Assembly (NCBI GenBank): GCA_024734495.1
Contig: JALMQS010000088.1
Span: forward strand, 1,302,001 to 1,366,000
Direction: 5' to 3'
Length of the DNA stretch: 64,000 bases
Source of the DNA: Forficula auricularia
Lineage: Eukaryota > Arthropoda > Insecta > Dermaptera > Forficulidae
Shown piece after piece: positions 1 to 10,175 of this stretch. A model generated the notes under the pieces. That model was not told where the DNA came from. It was given only the letters and a program-made list of their open reading frames with translations, and ran no database searches. Made by a program: the position numbers and the translations under genes. How positions within the stretch are numbered: position 1 is the stretch's first letter; each line of letters begins with the position of its first letter.

Positions 1-721
1 TTACAAGAAAAAAAATAAAACAAATCAAATGCCAGAAAATAAATTAGGAGAAACTTACAAAAGATGCAAATAAAATTGAAATATGAATAAATAAGAATAA
101 TTTTCCTTTTTATCTCTTATCTCGTTGTCTGTTCAATGAAAGTCAAATGAACTAAAAAATACCTTTATTAATAAGAATATTATTTCAATTTTATTTAATC
201 GTGGCTACAAATAGAAATCTTACAATTTATCTAAATTTAAATTGAAAGATATGATAAATCAACAAATAATGAAAAAAATTACAAGATTTGTATTGATTAA
301 TACTGATATCGAAACGTTGTAAATTTTTAATGGGTTACTGATTGTTTTATAAATAAATATCCTCAAAATTTATTAAATGAGATTCAAATAAATTATTAAT
401 TCCAAAAACAATTAAGCTTATATTTGGGTGAATATTTAGTAAAAAATAACGTTTTTAGTTTTAGGCTATTGTTACTTTTTATTGACAATTTTAAACGTTA
501 TTTTATCATTAAGATGGTTAACCAGTGGTGATGAAAACAACTATATAAAAAAAATGTATTTAAATTATTTAATTTATAGCACTATTGTCAGCATGATTTT
601 ATTTTTTTTTTAGTTTTTTTCCCTCAAATTTTTAAAGTTCTTTAACTATTCGTTATAAATATAAAGAATCTCGAATGGGGAGCTTCACACTAAACTGACA
701 AATCAAAAAATGTTCTTTGTT

Positions 722-771
<50 letters not shown>

Positions 772-1638
772 TTTTGTTTGATATTCTAAGATTTTTTAAA
801 AGTTTTAATCAAAAAAGTGTGATAAATAGCTCTTGAAATTGAAATATTAAATTGTAAGTTTAAAAGCGACACATTTTGTGACTAAAAATTTGGTTCACTT
901 CAATGTCAGAGCATTGCTATTTGGCTTGTCCCAAACATAAAGTAGAAATAGGAAATTTTTTAAAATTCATCAAATCAGTATTAGAACTTCCAATAAATAT
1001 GCAAATAATTTTTAATAAAATGTTTAATAATCTAAATATTCTTAATTGTTAATTTTCCAGCCATTAAAAAATGATAAATTATATAAGATTGTACCTAAGA
1101 AAAAATGTTAATGTAATATCTTGTTTATTTTTTAATACAAAATAAAATCATAAATTATTAATTTTTAATTATATCTTAAAACTGTATATAATTAGAATAT
1201 ATTGTATAATATTAAAGCGACCAAATGTCTCAACTGATAGGGTCAATAGTTAAAATTGCCTACACTTTAAATTCATTAGTTTTTTTAATATATTTTTATT
1301 TTATTCTTTTGTAATTTCCCACCCCTTAAATGCTTGTTCGACTCATAGTTAACTATAAATAGATTATTGAACTTCATAGGTAATTCACTTTTAGAGTAAA
1401 TGTCAATTACACTGATTGGTTTCTTAACCCTAACTTTATTGAATAAATAAACATATTTCAAAATTGTAAAAAAATTTGAATTTTTTATACTCCAATAAAT
1501 TGTACTCATAGTTCTATTTAACTTTTCACCTGCCTTGATGAATTTTCATCTCACTTCACTGTTTCTGGTCCTTTATAGAAACGTTTGGTCTTCAAAAGGG
1601 TTTCTGCTTCCATTTTAAATAGGGTCTCTCTGCAATTG
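1..1638. other. AT-rich intergenic stretch, no gene recognised
   Basis: Very AT-rich DNA with stops in all frames and no protein family recognised. The only ordered feature is a TA dinucleotide run at 724-767. A 74-codon reading frame at 1285-1509 (minus) has AT-driven composition and no recognisable motif, so it is not called. Confidence 0.6.
724..767. repeat. (TA)n microsatellite
   Basis: Uninterrupted TA dinucleotide run of 22 units. Similar shorter TA runs lie near 4811-4833, 11621-11638, 23531-23570 and 49549-49560. Confidence 0.95.
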
Positions 1639-1646
1639 TTTTAAAC

Positions 1647-2260
1647 CAGTGGAGCATAACCTTTAAACTGGCTTGAGCCAATAAAGAATACAAAGTTTTT
1701 TAGCGAGCCACTTTCTTGCTTCTAATATTTCAATTTAAAACGTATATAATGCACAAAAAATTTCATTATGTTAAAGAAAATCCGAAATTATTAAGAATTG
1801 AAATATAAGAAAAATATGTTTTATTGTAAAACCTGACACTACATTTCTTCTGCCAGTTTCTTGTACTCTGGTACATACGATGTTATAACTAAATTCATCC
1901 AATCATTCAGATGTTCATTAGTTACCCTGGATCTGAACTTTGATTTTAGCAAGTTCATTGTTGAAAAAACACTTTCGCAAAGGTAAGTTGATTCAAAGCA
2001 AGAATGTAGCCTTTGAAAAGTTTCTTTTAAGAGTGGTTATTATTCTTGGACAGTGGCGTAATAATTTAATAAAACCGAAAAACTTTACAAATAATCGACC
2101 AAATTATACCTATAATAGTTAATGTCTTTTTTTCTATACATTAAAATTAAAGAAAGACCAACTGTGACCATTAACCAGGGTATTGTGTTTTATAGAGTTT
2201 ATAATTTTTAGACATTTTATTAACGAGTTGATAAAATGAGCCACGGTTTGGGTTCCACTG
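1647..2260 (-). mobile_element. hAT-type element, internally deleted, with 8-bp target duplication
   Basis: The ends read CAGTGGAGCATAACC on the left and GGGTTCCACTG on the right, an imperfect terminal inverted repeat beginning CAGTGG. They are flanked by the exact 8-bp duplication TTTTAAAC at 1639-1646 and 2261-2268. CAGTG-type termini with 8-bp duplications are diagnostic of the hAT superfamily. At 614 bp the element is far too short for a full transposase, but it keeps the end of one on the minus strand. It is a dead, non-autonomous copy. Confidence 0.85.
1839..1994 (-). pseudogene. hAT transposase C-terminal dimerisation domain, remnant
   Basis: The minus strand reads 51 codons and then a stop, containing LCESVFSTMN, KSKFRSR and a run ending in YKKLAEEM. 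This is the C-terminal dimerisation segment of hAT transposases, of the kind seen in GTF2IRD2/ZBED-like domesticated proteins. The zinc finger and catalytic RNase-H parts are missing, and an upstream stop closes the frame. It lies inside the short hAT element, 5' of its left terminus in transcription sense. Confidence 0.75.
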
Positions 2261-2268
2261 TTTTAAAC

Positions 2269-4622
2269 TCTTCCATTCCGGAGACCATACGATTGAAACC
2301 TTTTACACTCATTTACATGTTGTATTATTTTTTATAATAAAGATGCACGAATGTACAACACCTATAAGTCAGTGTTGACTCACCCATTTTAAAAAAGAGA
2401 AGGATTCAGATGTTTATTTGGTTCGGAGATACATCGGGGTGGCGGTTCTTGAAAAATTGTGGGAAAGATAGTAGTGGAGAATTAGTTTTAGTATTTAGAA
2501 CTCATAGGGATAAACAAATTGGTGAATGACATTGTTTAATTTGTTACTAATTTGACAGCATAGAGATGTTAAATGTTTGAAAATATCGGATCTTATGCAA
2601 ATGAGGTTCTAGAAGGAAGGTGATTTTGTCTTAATCTATTTAGAGCAAATATATAGTATTTATATTATAGGACAGATCGCGGGATATGGCTTTAGTTGCA
2701 GATTTTTTTTGATATTTCATCACTCATCCATTTTAGCCCATCAAAAATATTTCTAGATATAAAAAATGAAATTTTATTTATTTTTCGAATTAAATTTTAG
2801 ATCCTTATAATAAACTTGTAACAAAAGGTTTAATTGGCAGTATTTAGTTTTTTGAGTCTCTCCCCCTATTCCGTAGGCATCAATGATATTTTAGGCCACT
2901 CGGACCTATTTAGCTCAACATAAACCTATTAAAAAAGATTTTATTTGGCTTGAATTTAGTATTATAGAACCCGCCATTTGAGAGTTCTCATGAAAACTTT
3001 TGCTTGGAAAGTATTTATTTATTTATTCATACAATTACTTTACTCACAAAGTATTTCCATAGCAAAAAAAAATTAAAAAGGTTTTTCCTGAGAGTGGTAG
3101 AGTTGTTTAATTTATAAATTATAAGGAATAAATCAAAGAGTTTGTGTGTTTCGCTTGTTCTAAATTAATATAGGTACATATACTTTATATATGATAAAAG
3201 TGTATCTTTATAATATATAAATATATTATAATATACTTATGTATTATACAATTAAAAGTGAAAGTCAACATTTTATTAAAAGCCTTATATTTTATAATAA
3301 AAATCAGGTTTGAAATTGTCAAATTAATATAATTGAATTTGTTTTTCAAGTTTTCATCAAATTTTTTTGTCTTCATTAGGATATAGTACCTGGAGGCACA
3401 GAGAGATGCTCGGTAACTTCTTCCTTCAGTTAAAACCTTTATTTTAATATTATTTTTAATTTAAAATTCTGATAAAAAGGTCGATTTTTATTTGAGAGCC
3501 GTTTTCAAATTAAAAAAAAATACAAATATATATAATATTCGCCCACTGTACCCCCACCCCGCTTGACCCCACCCCCAAAACCCCACCCCTACCCCCGGAT
3601 CCCTCACCACTGCACCCCACCTCCTGCACCTGTTTTGATTCAACGATATGATTCATTTTTATTCATCCAATTGTTAATAAATAAAACCTATCACGATGTG
3701 TTTTTTTTTCAGAAAATTGAGAGCTGCTTATGCGAAATATATTTTTAAATAAATTCTTGATTATTTTTTATTCTATTAAATAAATAAAGTTCTTTATAAA
3801 AACAATTATAAAACGTTTATTAATATTTCTAATGTTTAGGTTGAACAAAATATGTTGAAATCCACAATCACAATACTTCTTCAAGGCCTTTTAGAACAAT
3901 GAATTAAGGCAAACCCATTGTCTGCCTGGGTACAAAAGGAAAAGGGAAACCTTTTTTTAAAACCCTAAGAATGGGATTTGTCTAGCTGAGAATAATTAAT
4001 TTGATTACGAAAAAACCCATCAAAACAATTTTGTCGAAGGTGAGACCGTGACAGATCGAATTGTCACCCCGAAAACCCCCTAACCCGTGAATTTCATCAA
4101 AATCGGTAGAGTCGTTTTCAAAATAGAACCAAGATACAAATATATAAACAAATAAATATACAATTTTTGCTCGTTTAATAAGAGTAGATATGTTTTTTAT
4201 ATTTAAATTGATTTCCGAAATTTTATTTATAAAAATAAAATTTAGGCAAACGATTTAAGAACTATTATTAATTATTATTATTAAATTTATTAATTTCAAT
4301 AATGATTGTCGAAAGCTTGAAAAAGAAATATGTGTTTATGTTTAAAGCGCATGTTCCAAAAAGTACCACTAAAATTAAGAAACATGTGGCGTGGTTAGTT
4401 CCGAGTCGGGTGACCGTCTCTGTGTTGTTGGTATTTTTAAAGCCTTCCCAAACCCAGTCGAGTTGGATGCATCTATATTCCATTAGAATCTCTTTCTTTA
4501 GCAGTCCTGGAAATTTGTCCTTTCATAACATCATTAGAATATTTTCCTTGATACAAATTTCCAGCATTGCTGTAGGAGAGAAAAGGGAATTATCATGTAT
4601 GTTCCCTCATTGACCCCTTTTA
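2269..4622. other. Non-coding stretch with repeat debris
   Basis: No gene recognised. A degenerate piece of the gagagtagcagag repeat family (hammerhead element arm) is visible at about 3085-3160. A C-rich patch sits at 3541-3630. A segment near 3790-3895 resembles sequence at 55675-55770. The 4302-4613 reading frame shows no family resemblance. Confidence 0.5.
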
Positions 4623-4624
4623 AA

Positions 4625-4668
4625 CCCTGAAGAAGAAGGATAAATCCTCCGAAGCGTTGGTTTTTGAG
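4625..4668 (+). ncRNA. Degenerate hammerhead-like core
   Basis: CUGAAGA at 4627-4633 is followed by a short stem (GGAU/AUCC) and then CCGAAGCGUU where GAAAC would be expected. The layout resembles the hammerhead cores elsewhere in the window, but GAAA is mutated to GAAG and no cleavage triplet fits. It is read as a decayed member of the Penelope or retrozyme repeat pool. Confidence 0.25.
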
Positions 4669-4833
4669 TGGAGGAAAAAAATGAGTGTTCAATAAATGTA
4701 TTTTATTTGAGAGAATTTTTTCATTTTCCTTAGGCTGCTACCTACCATCAATTCTGAATATATATGTTCATTGAGGTTCCCGCGGATGGGTTCTATGTCA
4801 TTAGGGATTTATATATATATATATATATATATA

Positions 4834-5142
4834 CAGCGTTCCACTGAATACCTTTGTGGCAATTAGAGTTCACTGATGTTGGTTGAGTTTGGTTCAAAGG
4901 TCTAGAATCTTCATTTTTGACCTTCAGCCTTATTTATTTTGAAAATTTTTTAAACCAAAATGTAAAAATTACATCCTCTAAAAATTTTCTTCTAATTTTT
5001 GACATTTTCGCTTAAAATTTTTTGAAAATAATCACCTAAAATGAGTCTGAAGGTCAAAAATGAAGATTCTAGAACTTTGAACCAAACTTAACCAACATCA
5101 GTAAATTCTAGTTGGCTCAAAGGTGTTCAATGAAACGCGTTT
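4834..5142. mobile_element. Palindromic MITE
   Basis: Sequence from CAGCGTTCCACTGA inward reappears in inverted orientation ending at about 5142, with arms of roughly 100 bp. The arms include the motif ttggttgagtttggttc and its complement. TA lies at the left boundary, as for Tc1/mariner MITEs, but the right end is eroded. Arm sequence is related to the repeats at 25859-26512 and 53460-53700. Confidence 0.6.
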
Positions 5143-5199
5143 TAACGAGTAAGAACCCGTTCTTACTAAAAACGGGTTTTTACTGCAACATATACCAAT

Positions 5200-5949
5200 G
5201 TTAAACTCAAAGAACGAAACGCTCAAAAAAAATGTCTCAATTCTTTCGGTCAATTTACTTACCTCTTGTCCATTTGTGTACGACGCTAGTATGTGCCTTT
5301 TCCAGAATTTCAACAGTTCATCTGCCTTACAGAAGTAACGGATTTTTTAATCACAAGTGCTGTCTGATCGACTTTCAATCAATTTTACACAGTCACCAAT
5401 TTGTAAGATATAAGTATAAGCCGACAATACTACTTTGTCCATACAGGGTATGGTCAAGTATTGTAGTCGTGCATGGAAAAAGTGTTTTTTGCTTCGTTTT
5501 TTTCGAAATATCTCAAAATCGGCTGAAACTATTTTGATTAAAAAAAATTGGACGAAACCATGGCATTTCGCTCTACAAAAAAGCTCTAATAACTAAACAT
5601 AGAAAAAATTATATTTTACGAGATAATAACTGTTTTTTCAAAATGTCTATTAGTACGTTAGTTAGTACGTTAGCATGTGCGTGCGTTACCAAATTTTTTA
5701 AAGAATCTGAGCCTGTTTTGTTTCTTCAAGTAACGTTTCCTATTGTTCGACACTCAGTAAAAGCACACTACTTGTCTTCATTAACTCACTTAATTTATCA
5801 TAAATTCACGAATGAACACAAACTCGACGAGTTGACAAGTTACAACCTGTCCGTCGTATCGTGGTTGCATCAGCTAACGTTCAAACCTCGTTATGCCTTT
5901 TCCGAATAGCCACATCGGATTGTGAGCGTTTTCGTTCTTTGTGCCTAAC
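5200..5949. mobile_element. Putative DNA transposon remnant with ~25-bp inverted ends
   Basis: GTTAAACTCAAAGAACGAAAC at the left end is mirrored by the complement of the right end at 5921-5949, which begins GTTAGGCACAAAGAACGAAA. No clear target duplication is seen. The interior is richer in GC than its surroundings and holds short open frames, none with a recognised domain. It also contains a roughly 260-bp module at 5425-5690 that recurs at 53105-53360. Confidence 0.45.
5425..5690 (+). repeat. Dispersed repeat module, copy 1
   Basis: Shares long near-identical stretches with 53105-53360, including cgaaatatctcaaaa, ggctgaaactattttgatt and accatggcatttcg. A related opening (tactttatcc...aagtattgtaatcg) occurs in the satellite foldback family at 42189 and 61080, so the module may be part of a larger element class. 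Family not identified. Confidence 0.6.
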
Positions 5950-6403
5950 ATATATATTTATTTATTTATTTAACAAGCTGAAGATATACTCTTTGATATT
6001 TCTATATCTTCTTGAACTTTCTAATTGTTCGTGACATTTTTCTTTCTTTAACCCCCACATACACACTCCCTCTTTAACATAAGGAAGTCCTTTCGCCGCT
6101 AATGTTAAATAAAAAATATTAGATTATAACTATAACTTAATTTTTTATAATAGTTTAAGTCTCTATCTATGCTTTGGTGAAGTTTCAATCACACATTAGC
6201 GAGTAAATTTTGGAAAATAAAAGGTAAACATTTTCTCAGAGTCTTATGGAAAATTAAGATCTTGACACTTTCTCTTGAATTATACTACTATTAGTTGAAT
6301 TGATAAAGTTAAAAAAAACTAAAAATTAGCTTTTTGAAACATGCAGGTTTCTTTTTTGCAATAAAATATATCATTGACCGAGGAATTTACTTGGAAATTT
6401 ACT

Positions 6404-6688
6404 AAATTGAAAGTTTTTTGCCGAGAGTAGCAGAATTTTTATATATTGAAGGAGACAATAAAAGAGTGTATCTTCTGCTGGAATTATAAATTTTATTTAT
6501 TTATAAAGAGACTATAGTTTCGAGGGCTTTGCCCTCTTCATCAGTCTATTACAATGTATTCACAGGAATTAATTTATGAATGAAAGGTTAACATCTTTCA
6601 TGTAGTTACAGTTACTATAGTCTCTTTATAAATAAATAAAATTTATAATTCCAGCAGAAGACACACTCTTTATAGTCTCCTTCAATAT
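6404..6688 (-). mobile_element. Retrozyme-like hammerhead element, copy 1 (11-bp target duplication)
   Basis: 285-bp element flanked by the exact duplication GGAAATTTACT at 6393-6403 and 6689-6699, inserted in the TTAA-type MITE. The related MITE at 43943-44531 holds the target only once (near 44230), so it serves as an empty site. One end reads aaattgaaagttttttgcc and the other ends in ctccttcaatat. Inverted arms (6446-6515 and 6612-6688) enclose a middle part with a full hammerhead core on the minus strand. No coding capacity. Confidence 0.85.
6504..6550 (-). ncRNA. Hammerhead ribozyme, type I-like core
   Basis: Read on the minus strand: stem I strand AGA, core CUGAUGA, one unpaired A, stem II GAGGGC/GCCCUC with loop AAA, core GAAA, a short stem III ACU/AGU, the cleavage triplet GUC, then stem I partner UCU. 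All conserved core residues of a hammerhead are present. The extra nucleotide after the core A9 is unusual but occurs at the same place in the other copies. Stem III is only about 3 bp, as known in Penelope-type and retrozyme hammerheads. Self-cleavage is predicted, not shown. Confidence 0.7.
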
Positions 6689-6975
6689 GGAAATTTACTT
6701 TAAAAAATCACATAAATGCTATGTTTGCATGTAAATATAAACAGTATAAATACAACGCATTGACAAATCATACAAGAGTTATTATCAGCTGATTTGAATA
6801 AATCAAACTAACTTTTGTATTTAATTATTTTTTTATAATTGTTTTTATTTCAAACATTTACGGCTTTCGTACTATTTATTTTATTAATTCTATTATTTTT
6901 CATTTGTATTTTAACTTGTTTTATTAAATATTAGATACTACACTTCTTTTGACTCAATTGGAGGGAAAGGACCTC

Positions 6976-7998
6976 ATTAATGTATACAACTGTCCGTTAA
7001 ATTGTTTATTTTCAACAAAAGACTATGAATTAAAATATCACGTTTCTTGACACTAATCCATCCCAATGAATAATTTAATATTTAATTAAAATAAAAATTA
7101 TTCGGTTTTCAGATAAGGAAATCTAGTTTAAAGTAGTCAATCAGTCAGTCAAGATGTGCTTATCGAAATTTGTTGAACTGTTTTTTTTTGTTTTGTTTTT
7201 TAGTTCAAACAAACAAACACTCGTAGAGACAAACAAAATTTGGAAAATATATTTTTTGGACTTTGATATTTATAAACAAACACGGCAAAAATTGAAAATC
7301 TAGAAAAAAATCAAATTTTACTAATCCATTACTTATTAATTTATTTATATATTAAAAAAAGATTGCGTTTCAAAAATTCACTATTTAAAGACTAATTGAA
7401 TTAGTCAACATACCAGCAAAAGTTTTACGCTCATGAAAATCCTCAGATTTATTAATTGGTCGGAAAAGGGAAAGGGTTGGATACAGAAATGAAACGAGCG
7501 ATTACAGTTTCTTTTTTTTTTTTTTTTAATGACAAAAATGCAATTAAACTGTTTTTTGCAAAGAGTAGGAAAGTTATTGTATTTTTAAGAATCATTCAAA
7601 GAGTGTCCTCTAATTGATGTAAATAAATATATATACTTATACATATATATAATTTATAAGTAAATAAATAAATACATACAATTCTTTTATAAAACATCAT
7701 TTAATAGAGCGTGAAACGTTTAGAGAAGAAATTCCCTTTATCAATCAGAGAATTTAAAGCGTTAGTCTATTTTCTGATTGATAAAGGAAAAACTTTTCGC
7801 GTTCTTTTAACAATTGTTTCCATGTATTTTTTACTATTTTTTTCATTTGAATATATTACAATCAAGAATATTATAATATATATTATATAATATTATTTAA
7901 TAAAACCGAATAATGGCAGGTAATTCCTTCGAAGTTAAATAGTCTCATATAGGTATCGTAATACCATATACAGGTTATTCTAACTTAACTGTACACTA
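6976..7998. other. Repeat debris, including a hairpin with hammerhead-like halves
   Basis: No gene. 7540-7640 is a fragment of the gagagtagcagag arm family. 7725-7805 contains inverted segments ending in gaaacgttt on one strand and ctgattgataaag on the other, a degenerate hammerhead-like arrangement. The rest is AT-rich and unassigned. Confidence 0.45.
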
Positions 7999-8644
7999 GG
8001 GTGGTCCTTATTTTGGGTATTTTCGAATTTTTACCCCCAAAGAGGCTCATATGGTTCGAAATAAATACACAAAATATCCTCCAAGATCCAAGCCTATAAT
8101 ATCTCAATTTTAACCTGTGCCACACAGCGATGCAAGTTTCCCATCTAAATAACATGGGATTTTTGCAATTGAACGATCAATTTTTCATTCCGACCAAAGT
8201 AATAGTTAAAAAATTTGAAACTATGTAGACTTTATCCTTATGATAGTAGCTATCTTTCAGAATTTTTACATTTTTTAGCTATTATAATTTTGGAGTCTAT
8301 AACTTACATACTAACGCTAAAATATAGCAGTATTTTATCTAGCTGTAACCACAAAATTATAATAGCTCAAAATCTGCAAAAATTCTGAAGAATAGCTACT
8401 ATTATAAGGATAAAGTCCACAGAGTTTCAAATTTTTTAAAACCATTGCATTGGCCAGAATAAAAAATTGATATTTCAATGCCAAAAACCCCATGTTATTT
8501 AGATGGCAAATTTGTATCGTTGTGCGGCACAGGTTAAAATTGAGATAAAGAATTGAAACTTAGGAGGTATTTTTTTATTTATTTCGAACCATATGAGCCT
8601 CTGACTGGGCAAAAATCTGAAAATACTCTAAATAAGGACCACCC
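7999..8644. mobile_element. Long-TIR MITE with TA target duplication
   Basis: Ends GGGTGGTCC and GGACCACCC, flanked by TA at 7997-7998 and 8645-8646. The inverted arms run about 300 bp each, diverged by point changes, and nearly meet in the centre, so the whole element would fold into one hairpin. No coding capacity. TA duplication fits a Tc1/mariner or similar mobiliser. Confidence 0.8.
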
Positions 8645-8823
8645 TAGCTGACACTAATGCTATCTTTGTTGTAATTGAAGCTACAAAGTTGATTAAATAT
8701 GCAAAGTAGTAGGATATTTAAAAATGATTGTGGTGGGGAATACAGAAAAACAATTAAACATGAAATTTTAATTGAAGGAGACAAAGAGTGTCTTCTGCTG
8801 GAATTATAAATTTTATTTATTTA

Positions 8824-8870
8824 TAACGAGACTATAGTTTCGAGGCTTTGCCCTCTTAATCAGTCTATTA
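8824..8870 (-). ncRNA. Decayed hammerhead core in left arm
   Basis: Minus strand reads CUGAUUAAG where the intact copy has CUGAUGAAG, and stem II has lost one base (GAGGGC against GCCUC). GAAAC and the GUC triplet remain. The core substitution should abolish cleavage. Confidence 0.5.
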
Positions 8871-8945
8871 CAATGTATTCACAGGAATTAATTTATGATT
8901 CCATTATGATTATGATATTCATAAATTAATTCCTGTGAATACATT

Positions 8946-8995
8946 GTAATAGACTGATGAAGAGGGCAAAGCCCTCGAAACTATAGTCTCGTTAT
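8946..8995 (+). ncRNA. Hammerhead ribozyme, type I-like core
   Basis: CUGAUGA at 8954-8960, an unpaired A, stem II GAGGGC/GCCCUC, GAAA at 8977-8980, short stem III, and GUC ending at 8988, the predicted cleavage position. Stem I pairs UC with GA; the third pair is G-A here, weaker than in copy 1. Its mirror-image partner lies about 80 bp upstream, so a transcript could also fold as a long hairpin that would compete with the ribozyme fold. Confidence 0.65.
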
Positions 8996-9106
8996 AAATA
9001 AATAAAATGTATAATTCCAGCAGAAGATACACTCTTTTATTGTCTCCTTCAATATATAAAAATTCTGCTACTCTCGGCAAAAACTTTCAATTTAATGAAA
9101 TTTTAA

Positions 9107-9973
9107 GTCAATTTCAAAAATATTTTTTTTAATATAATCCCTACTATATTAGACTTAGACAATTAGATTCTGAACAAAAAATGTCATATTCTCAAATAAA
9201 TAAAAATATTCTTTTTTCAAAGACTAATGATTCCTTATTGAATCATCTATTTGTTTATATCATGGGGAAAATAATAAACAGAATAATCAACATGTCTAGG
9301 TAAGGGAAATGTATTTCCCAAGTCCAAGGACATTCAAATATATAAAAATATTTACTCAAGAAGTAAACACAATAATTCGTTAATGAATAATAAATTTGGT
9401 TTTATTAAATATTAAAAAGAAAAACCTTCCAGAAATCATGTAATAGGTCTATTTTTATATTAGAGGCAGGGGTGATCACAGGGGGGGTTAAGACGCAGAG
9501 TACGTCATTGAAATATCTTTGGGTGGGGGTTGATAATTGTAGCATTTTAGCATTACTTATATGCTAAAAATAAAAACTGTCAAGTCTTATAAGTTCAACA
9601 AAAGGTAATAAAAAGCTCTTCTAATTCTTTAGAAGTGAATAAAATGGGGGGGGGGGCTTTTCTTGAAACTGTGGGATGGGTCTTGAAGCTAGGGTGGTGG
9701 GCACCGCTGTTATATGGGAAATAATAAACTGAATGAATTAAAGACGTATTTTCTTTGGAAAATAGCTTGATTGCGTCTTTGAAAGGTCCAAGCAGTCCTA
9801 TACTTGGACAAAAAAAAAAAGATTCTATGTTTGAAGAGAAAAATTATAAATCAAAGCTCTTGGCCTCATGCCAAGTTTATATTATTTATCAAATTAAAAT
9901 TAACATTGGTTCTTCTGCTTAATAATTTATCTATTTGGAGATGTAATTTCGAATAGTTTGCATTTATCATGCA
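9107..9973. other. Unassigned AT-rich stretch with G-runs
   Basis: No gene seen. Two short G-rich patches (9480-9490 and 9647-9657) in wording such as cttgaaactgtgggatggg resemble decayed hAT termini, but no flanking duplication could be found. Confidence 0.4.
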
Positions 9974-10175
9974 ATTGAGAAACAAGCAATTAAACTAATA
10001 GGAGATGCTGCCTTAGCTTGCTCACTCGATCCCTTGGCCCATCATAGAAACATCTCCGCATTTTCCCTTTGTCTTAGATGCTATAAAAGCGGGAACATTA
10101 CAAATCCCATCTACGAGTAGTTAACTCGATTCCTTGTCCCACTGTGGAGCGTCTCAGCTCTTTCTCTTTTACTAT
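9974..10175 (+). pseudogene. LINE reverse-transcriptase C-terminal remnant
   Basis: 9974-10120 reads IEKQAIKLIGDAAL, then SLDPLAHHRN, then a stop. It matches the C-terminal region of the jockey/CR1-like LINE product at 30835-31535 (IQKRAVRLIDDSTL...SLDSLAHRRD). Directly after the stop, 10125-10175 repeats part of the same motif (LDSLSH), so a small duplication or rearrangement occurred. No catalytic domain remains. Confidence 0.6.

Larger units (their letters stand above)
6083..6975 (+). mobile_element. TTAA-type MITE copy 1, interrupted by a hammerhead element
   Basis: Begins GGAAGTCCTTTCGCC and ends GGAAAGGACCTC, an inverted terminal repeat. The copy at 43943-44531 (opposite orientation) matches almost throughout, and its ends are flanked by TTAA on both sides. 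Removing the 285-bp insertion and one target duplication leaves about 600 bp, close to the 589 bp of the second copy. Non-autonomous; TTAA flanks suggest a piggyBac-type mobiliser, but this is inference. Confidence 0.7.
8772..9095. mobile_element. Retrozyme-like hammerhead element, copy 2, head-to-head dimer (11-bp target duplication)
   Basis: 324-bp element between exact duplications TGAAATTTTAA at 8761-8771 and 9096-9106. It is a near-perfect palindrome about 8905-8915: the left arm carries a decayed hammerhead on the minus strand, the right arm an intact core on the plus strand. Ends match copy 1 in inverted orientation (attgaaggagac on the left, cggcaaaaactttcaattt on the right). Two independent insertions with the same ends and the same duplication length define a mobile family. 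Confidence 0.85.

Noticed and set aside
5232..5300. Minus-strand exon-like piece ending in CAAGAG|GTAAGT
   Set aside because: It lies inside an element with inverted ends (5200-5949), the upstream frame closes at once, and no acceptor fits convincingly.
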